From: Candidatus Omnitrophota bacterium
Lineage (GTDB): Bacteria; Omnitrophota; Omnitrophia; Omnitrophales; Omnitrophaceae
Length of the DNA: 36,503 nt
Assembly (NCBI GenBank): GCA_029561555.1
Contig: JAKQXH010000104.1
Coordinates: forward strand, 1 to 36,503
Reading direction: 5' to 3'
Numbering within the stretch: position 1 is the first letter of the stretch; the number at the start of each line of letters is the position of its first letter. The position numbers and the translations under genes are program-made. Shown piece after piece: positions 33,028-36,503 of this stretch. The notes below the pieces were generated by a model. That model worked only from the letters and a program-made list of their open reading frames with translations. It searched no databases and had not been told where the DNA came from.

Positions 33028-34557
33028 ATGGCAGCCATAGTTTCCAGCGCATCACTGTGGGGCATTGAATCCGCCCCGGTACAAATCGAAGTCGACGCTT
33101 CGCACGGATTGCCCCAAATGACTCTCGTAGGGCTCCCGGACCAGGCAGTTAAAGAATCTAAGGAAAGGGTCCGGACCGCGATTAAAAACAGCGGATTTCA
33201 GATCCCTTCCAAAAAAATCATCATCAATCTTGCGCCGGCGGACATTAAGAAAGAAGGCCCTTCGTTTGATCTTCCCATCGCGATCGGCATATTGGCCAGT
33301 CTCGGGCATATTGTCCCGGAAAGCTTAAAATCCTACGTCCTGCTCGGCGAACTGGCCCTGGACGGATCGCTCCGGAAAACCAAAGGCGTTCTTCCGGCCA
33401 TTCTGATGCTGAAAAAGGAAAAAGAGAAATCTCTGATCGCCCCTTCCGCCAATCTTTTCGAATCCGGTCTCGTCCCGGAAATCCCGGTCTATACGGCATC
33501 CCATTTGACCGAAGTCATCGCCTTCCTAAATCAAAAAGCGGATCTTCCGCAAACCGGGAACGCCTGGGAAGGATGCTGTGAGGACCTGAAATCTTCAGAA
33601 GCGTTCGACTTTTACGAGGTCAGGGGCCAATCCCAGGCAAAAAGAGCGATTGAAGTCGCGGTCGCCGGAGCGCACAATCTCCTGTTGGTCGGTCCTCCGG
33701 GATCGGGGAAAAGCATGCTGGCCCGGCGTATTCCGGGTATTCTTCCTCCTCTCGAAAGAGAAGAAGCCTTGGACATTCTGAGAGTTCAGAGCGCCGCAGG
33801 TCTGCACGTCACCGGAAACCCGCGGGCCATTCACCGGCCCTTCCGGTCTCCGCATCATACGATTTCGGCGGCCGGACTCGTCGGCGGAGGGGCGTTCCCA
33901 AAACCCGGCGAAATCAGCCTGGCCCATCACGGCGTTCTCTTTCTGGATGAATTGCCGGAATTCCGAAAAGATGTTCTGGAAACCCTGCGCGCCCCCCTGG
34001 AAGACGGAAGGCTTACCATCGCCAGGGCAAAATCCTCCCTCTCGTTCCCGGCGCATTTCATGTTGGTCGGAGCCATGAATCCTTGCCGGTGCGGCTTTCT
34101 GGGAGACCCCAAGAAATCCTGTCATTGTTCGCTCAGCCAAATTATGGCGTACCGCTCCAAGATCTCAGGCCCCCTGCTCGACCGTTTCGATCTGCACATT
34201 GAAGTCCCGCCCGTTCCCTACCGCGAACTCACGGCGCCCCGCCCTTCGGAATCCTCCGAACTCATCGGAAAGCGCGTCGGAAAAGCGCGTAAAATCCAAT
34301 ACGAAAGATTCAGAAAAGAAGCCCTCCGTACCAACTCACAAATGCGGGAGGGGGAAATCAGGAAATACTGCGAACTGTCCTCCGAAGGAAAGAGACTTCT
34401 GGAAACAGCCATGGAAGAGCTCGCCTTCTCCGCGCGGGCTTATTCAAGAATCCTGAAAGTCGCTCGAACCATCAGCGACTTGGCAGAATGTGAGAATATC
34501 CGGGCGGAACATATTGCGGAAGCAATTCAATACCGGAGTTTGGATAGGCAGTGGTAG
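33028..34557 (+). CDS. comM: ComM/YifB family magnesium-chelatase-like AAA ATPase
   Basis: Protein of 509 aa, full length. The N-terminal chelatase-like domain includes VQIEVDASHGLPQMTLVGLPDQAVKESKERVRTAIKNSGF and INLAPADIKKEGPSFDLPIAIGIL. Next is the AAA core with Walker A LLVGPPGSGKSMLARRI (near residue 215), RPFRSPHHTISAAGLVGGG, Walker B HHGVLFLDELPEF, and the zinc-like MNPCRCGFLGDPKKSCHC. The C-terminal lid follows (LAFSARAYSRILKVARTISDL). ComM is the helicase that extends branch migration in natural transformation in some bacteria; in others the function is unknown. No strong ribosome site precedes the ATG. It is the first of two plus-strand genes. Confidence 0.95.
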   Translation: MAAIVSSASLWGIESAPVQIEVDASHGLPQMTLVGLPDQAVKESKERVRTAIKNSGFQIPSKKIIINLAPADIKKEGPSFDLPIAIGILASLGHIVPESLKSYVLLGELALDGSLRKTKGVLPAILMLKKEKEKSLIAPSANLFESGLVPEIPVYTASHLTEVIAFLNQKADLPQTGNAWEGCCEDLKSSEAFDFYEVRGQSQAKRAIEVAVAGAHNLLLVGPPGSGKSMLARRIPGILPPLEREEALDILRVQSAAGLHVTGNPRAIHRPFRSPHHTISAAGLVGGGAFPKPGEISLAHHGVLFLDELPEFRKDVLETLRAPLEDGRLTIARAKSSLSFPAHFMLVGAMNPCRCGFLGDPKKSCHCSLSQIMAYRSKISGPLLDRFDLHIEVPPVPYRELTAPRPSESSELIGKRVGKARKIQYERFRKEALRTNSQMREGEIRKYCELSSEGKRLLETAMEELAFSARAYSRILKVARTISDLAECENIRAEHIAEAIQYRSLDRQW

Positions 34558-34579
34558 TCATAAAAAGGAGAAACACAAA

Positions 34580-35008
34580 ATGGCAACAAAGCTCATTCCT
34601 CAAGAACCGATTCAAAATAAAATATTCCTCGTCCGAGGTCTGAAGGTCATGTTTGATAAAGATCTTGCTGCCCTGTATGGAGTAGACACCGGCCAGTTAA
34701 ATCGGCAGGTCCGAAGAAACATCGATAGGTTCCCTCCGGACTTTCTCTTAACCCTTACCAAACAAGAGCTTACAATCTTGAAATGCCAATTTGGCATATC
34801 AAGTTGGGGTGGCTATCGTAAACCCCCGTTCGCTTTTACAGGGCATGGCATTCTTATGCTCTCAAGTGTTCTGAACAGCAGACGGGCAATTCAAGTCAAT
34901 ATTCAGATTATGCGGACATTTACGAAACTACGGGAAATGCTGGCGAGCCATAAAGAATTGCGGGAAAAGATTGAGGCGATGGAGAAAAAGTATGACCGAC
35001 AATTTTAA
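34580..35008 (+). CDS. ORF6N-domain protein, truncated by a nonsense codon
   Basis: The visible product is 142 aa from the ATG at 34580, chosen because AAAGGAG lies nine bases upstream. It has the phage-type ORF6N DNA-binding domain: KIFLVRGLKVMFDKDLAALYGVDTGQLNRQVRRNIDRFPPDF, then FAFTGHGILMLSSVLNSRRAIQVNIQIMRTF and KLREMLASHKELREKIEAMEKKYDRQF. Family members continue at this point with a conserved tail. Here TAA (35006-35008) replaces the expected lysine codon, and the same frame goes on for 25 codons (IVFQAIKELLEPPM...GPIGFHA) to TAG at 35084-35086. This looks like a single-base nonsense mutation. The gene's lower GC than its neighbours suggests transfer. Confidence 0.85.
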   Translation: MATKLIPQEPIQNKIFLVRGLKVMFDKDLAALYGVDTGQLNRQVRRNIDRFPPDFLLTLTKQELTILKCQFGISSWGGYRKPPFAFTGHGILMLSSVLNSRRAIQVNIQIMRTFTKLREMLASHKELREKIEAMEKKYDRQF

Positions 35009-35065
35009 ATCGTATTCCAGGCGATTAAAGAACTTCTCGAACCCCCGATGCCCAAACCTAAGGGC

Positions 35066-35107
35066 CCGATCGGGTTTCACGCATAGGGACAACCGGGATC
35101 GGCTTTT
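35066..35107 (+). terminator. Possible terminator after the ORF6N gene
   Basis: CCGATC and GGTT (35066-35076) pair with AACC and GATCGG (35091-35102), with a small internal loop; CTTTT follows. It falls across the end of the unbroken ORF6N frame (35086), as expected if that was the original gene end. Confidence 0.4.
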
Positions 35108-35135
35108 ATATTATTAAAAATTTCTTCCCGCCCGC

Positions 35136-35735
35136 TTACAGCTTAACCCCAACCGCGATGGTGTCAAACGCAACCGTTTGAGGCCAGCCGAAAAATCTTC
35201 TGAGGCGATCCCTGAAATTAATTTTCGGCGATTCTTCCCGAACGGCCCCGATCCCGGGCCAAACCTCCTTGGCTTGCACCCGTTCCAGGGATTCAAGCCT
35301 GCAAATTTCAAGCGTCAGGCCGGCTTCTTCGTACAACGATTTCATGCCTTCGGGATAAATTCTCCAGCAATCCACCGGCGCCTCATGATACGGCCAGCTG
35401 ACGGGGCACAGAGTGATCACCCGCCCGTTCTTTTTGCAGACCCGCGCGTTTTCTTTGATCCAAAGCCACGGTTTCCGCACATGCTCGATCACCTGGTTTG
35501 AGAAGACAACGTCAAAAGTCCCGTCCGGGACCGGAAAGGCATGTTCGTCCGCCGCAACGTAAGTCACCCGCCCGTCATTAAAAATATCCAGCGTTTCCCA
35601 CCGGACCCGGTCAAGGTCCAGCATCTGCCGGAAAGTCGACGGGTGTCCGTCGGGACCGATTTCAAGAATTCTCATGTTAGACTTGAAAAACGGCTTGGCG
35701 TATTTCTCGAAAACCAACCGGCAATTGATATGCAT
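35136..35735 (-). CDS. Class I SAM-dependent methyltransferase
   Basis: Protein of 199 aa with a Rossmann methyltransferase core: RILEIGPDGHPSTFR (motif I in degenerate form, E-I-G-P), WETLDIFNDGRVTYVAADEHAFPVPDGTFDVVFSNQVIEHV (motifs II-IV) and WIKENARVCKKNGRVITLCPVSWPYHEAP, then YPEGMKSLYEEAGL. This layout is typical of Methyltransf_11-type enzymes near glycan and sugar loci, but nothing here shows the substrate. It lies 38 bp after the sigma-factor gene, in the same direction, so cotranscription is plausible. Confidence 0.8.
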   Translation of the reverse strand: MHINCRLVFEKYAKPFFKSNMRILEIGPDGHPSTFRQMLDLDRVRWETLDIFNDGRVTYVAADEHAFPVPDGTFDVVFSNQVIEHVRKPWLWIKENARVCKKNGRVITLCPVSWPYHEAPVDCWRIYPEGMKSLYEEAGLTLEICRLESLERVQAKEVWPGIGAVREESPKINFRDRLRRFFGWPQTVAFDTIAVGVKL

Positions 35736-35773
35736 TGCGCCCCGCCTTCCGGACCCTCAAACCTTCCGCATGA

Positions 35774-36503
35774 TCAGGGCGTGATATATTCTTTCAGCCA
35801 CTGAATATCTTTTGCCCGGGAAAGTTTGGTCAGTGATTTTGATTCAATCTGCCTTATCCTTTCCCTCGTCAGGCGGAATTCCCGGCCGATCTCTTCAAGC
35901 GTCCGGGGAACGCCGTCTTTCAAGCCGTATCGCAAGGCGATAATCTGGCGTTCTTTCTCGTTCAGGACATTCAAGGCCTTGTGAATGTCCTTCTTGAGGA
36001 TTGCCGACTCCGCGCTTTGTTCCGGGGGAGGGAGGGTCTCGTCCTTGATGAACATGCCGAACTCGCCGTCATCTCCCACCGGGGCGTGAATGCTCAGAGG
36101 GTCCGAATCCGCCGAAACAAACTTCTCGATTTCCGCGACCGGGACCCGGAGTTTTCTCGCGATCGAAGACATCGGCGGCCTTCCGCCGGTCGCTTGATGC
36201 TCCGCGTGATAAATCTTCTTGAACCGGCTCAACTGATCTTCCACATGAACCGGCAGGCGGATCAGGCGCGACTGCGTCAACCGGGCCCGGGTAATCGACT
36301 GTTTCACCCACCAAGTCGCGTAAGTCGAAAACTTGTATCCGCGCCGCCAGTCAAACCGTTCCACCGCCTTGATCAACCCGAGATTCCCCTCCTGAATCAG
36401 ATCTAGGAGCGTCATCCCCGAGGCGTAATAATTCTTGGCGATGCTCACCACCAGTTTGAGATTCGACCAAACCAGGCGGTTCACGAAGCCGAAAAGCTCG
36501 TCC
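35774..36503 (-). CDS. RpoD/SigA-type sigma factor (N-terminal part outside the window)
   Basis: The gene continues past the right edge of the window: the frame upstream of the GTG at 36484 encodes a [19 protein letters not shown] continuation with no start. Visible parts are region 2 ([59 protein letters not shown], which includes the -10-reading and melting segments), region 3 ([30 protein letters not shown]), and region 4 ([47 protein letters not shown]) with the helix-turn-helix that reads the -35. The unusual wording of region 2.3 and the lack of a visible region 1 leave open whether it is the housekeeping factor or a paralogue. Confidence 0.92.
   Translation of the reverse strand, partial: DELFGFVNRLVWSNLKLVVSIAKNYYASGMTLLDLIQEGNLGLIKAVERFDWRRGYKFSTYATWWVKQSITRARLTQSRLIRLPVHVEDQLSRFKKIYHAEHQATGGRPPMSSIARKLRVPVAEIEKFVSADSDPLSIHAPVGDDGEFGMFIKDETLPPPEQSAESAILKKDIHKALNVLNEKERQIIALRYGLKDGVPRTLEEIGREFRLTRERIRQIESKSLTKLSRAKDIQWLKEYITP

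Overview
The window looks like a chromosomal segment of an uncultivated Gram-negative bacterium, most likely Candidatus Omnitrophota (PVC-related). This is inferred from gene content: outer-membrane-type lipoproteins, two members of the exosortase-associated TIGR04073 family, an AsmA-like protein, and a very large secreted protein of a style common in that phylum. There is no rRNA or other phylogenetic marker to prove it. Coding density is high, base composition is moderately GC-rich, and nearly all genes lie on the minus strand. The plus-strand exceptions are a LacI-like sensor protein, comM, and an ORF6N-domain gene.

Layout, left to right. 1-9375 is an envelope and signalling block: a truncated AsmA-like gene, a 1007-aa secreted protein with a ChaN/TraB-like N-terminal half, a CHASE2-GGDEF diguanylate cyclase, a PHP-domain lipoprotein, a DUF6941-like protein, two TIGR04073 proteins separated by a small lipoprotein, and a membrane-anchored metallophosphoesterase. 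9557-10414 is a LacI-type ligand-binding domain with no DNA-binding domain. 10415-11252 has no convincing gene and holds an array of two-hairpin repeat modules whose stems covary between copies. It is interrupted by a 386-bp segment with its own elaborate fold, flanked by 12-bp direct repeats. This is the most unusual part of the window.

11246-14959 carries a CDP-alcohol phosphatidyltransferase, a TlpA-like thioredoxin, an entericidin-like lipoprotein, ruvA, ruvC, a coiled-coil protein and yebC. 15039-19578 is the folP-ftsH-tilS group. It is followed by two CAT-anticodon tRNAs: a structurally odd Met/Ile2-type tRNA and a normal initiator tRNA-fMet. 20293-25491 contains divIC/ftsB, eno, a methyltransferase, purN, rsmI, an AtpI-like protein and a polyprenyl diphosphate synthase. 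25611-32757 contains an exported Prx6-type peroxiredoxin, hemL, a slipin/NfeD pair, a FxLYD-like protein, accA, an L,D-transpeptidase and a PAP2-related membrane protein. 33028-36503 contains comM, an ORF6N-domain gene with an apparent nonsense mutation, a methyltransferase, and a sigma-70 gene cut by the window end.

Most genes are housekeeping: DNA repair, tRNA and rRNA maturation, cell division, folate, purine, haem, quinone and fatty-acid synthesis, and envelope upkeep. Adjacent stops and starts, short gaps and 1-32 bp overlaps indicate multigene minus-strand operons. Several sigma-70-like promoters with good hexamers and 16-18 bp spacing can be read directly and mark operon starts.
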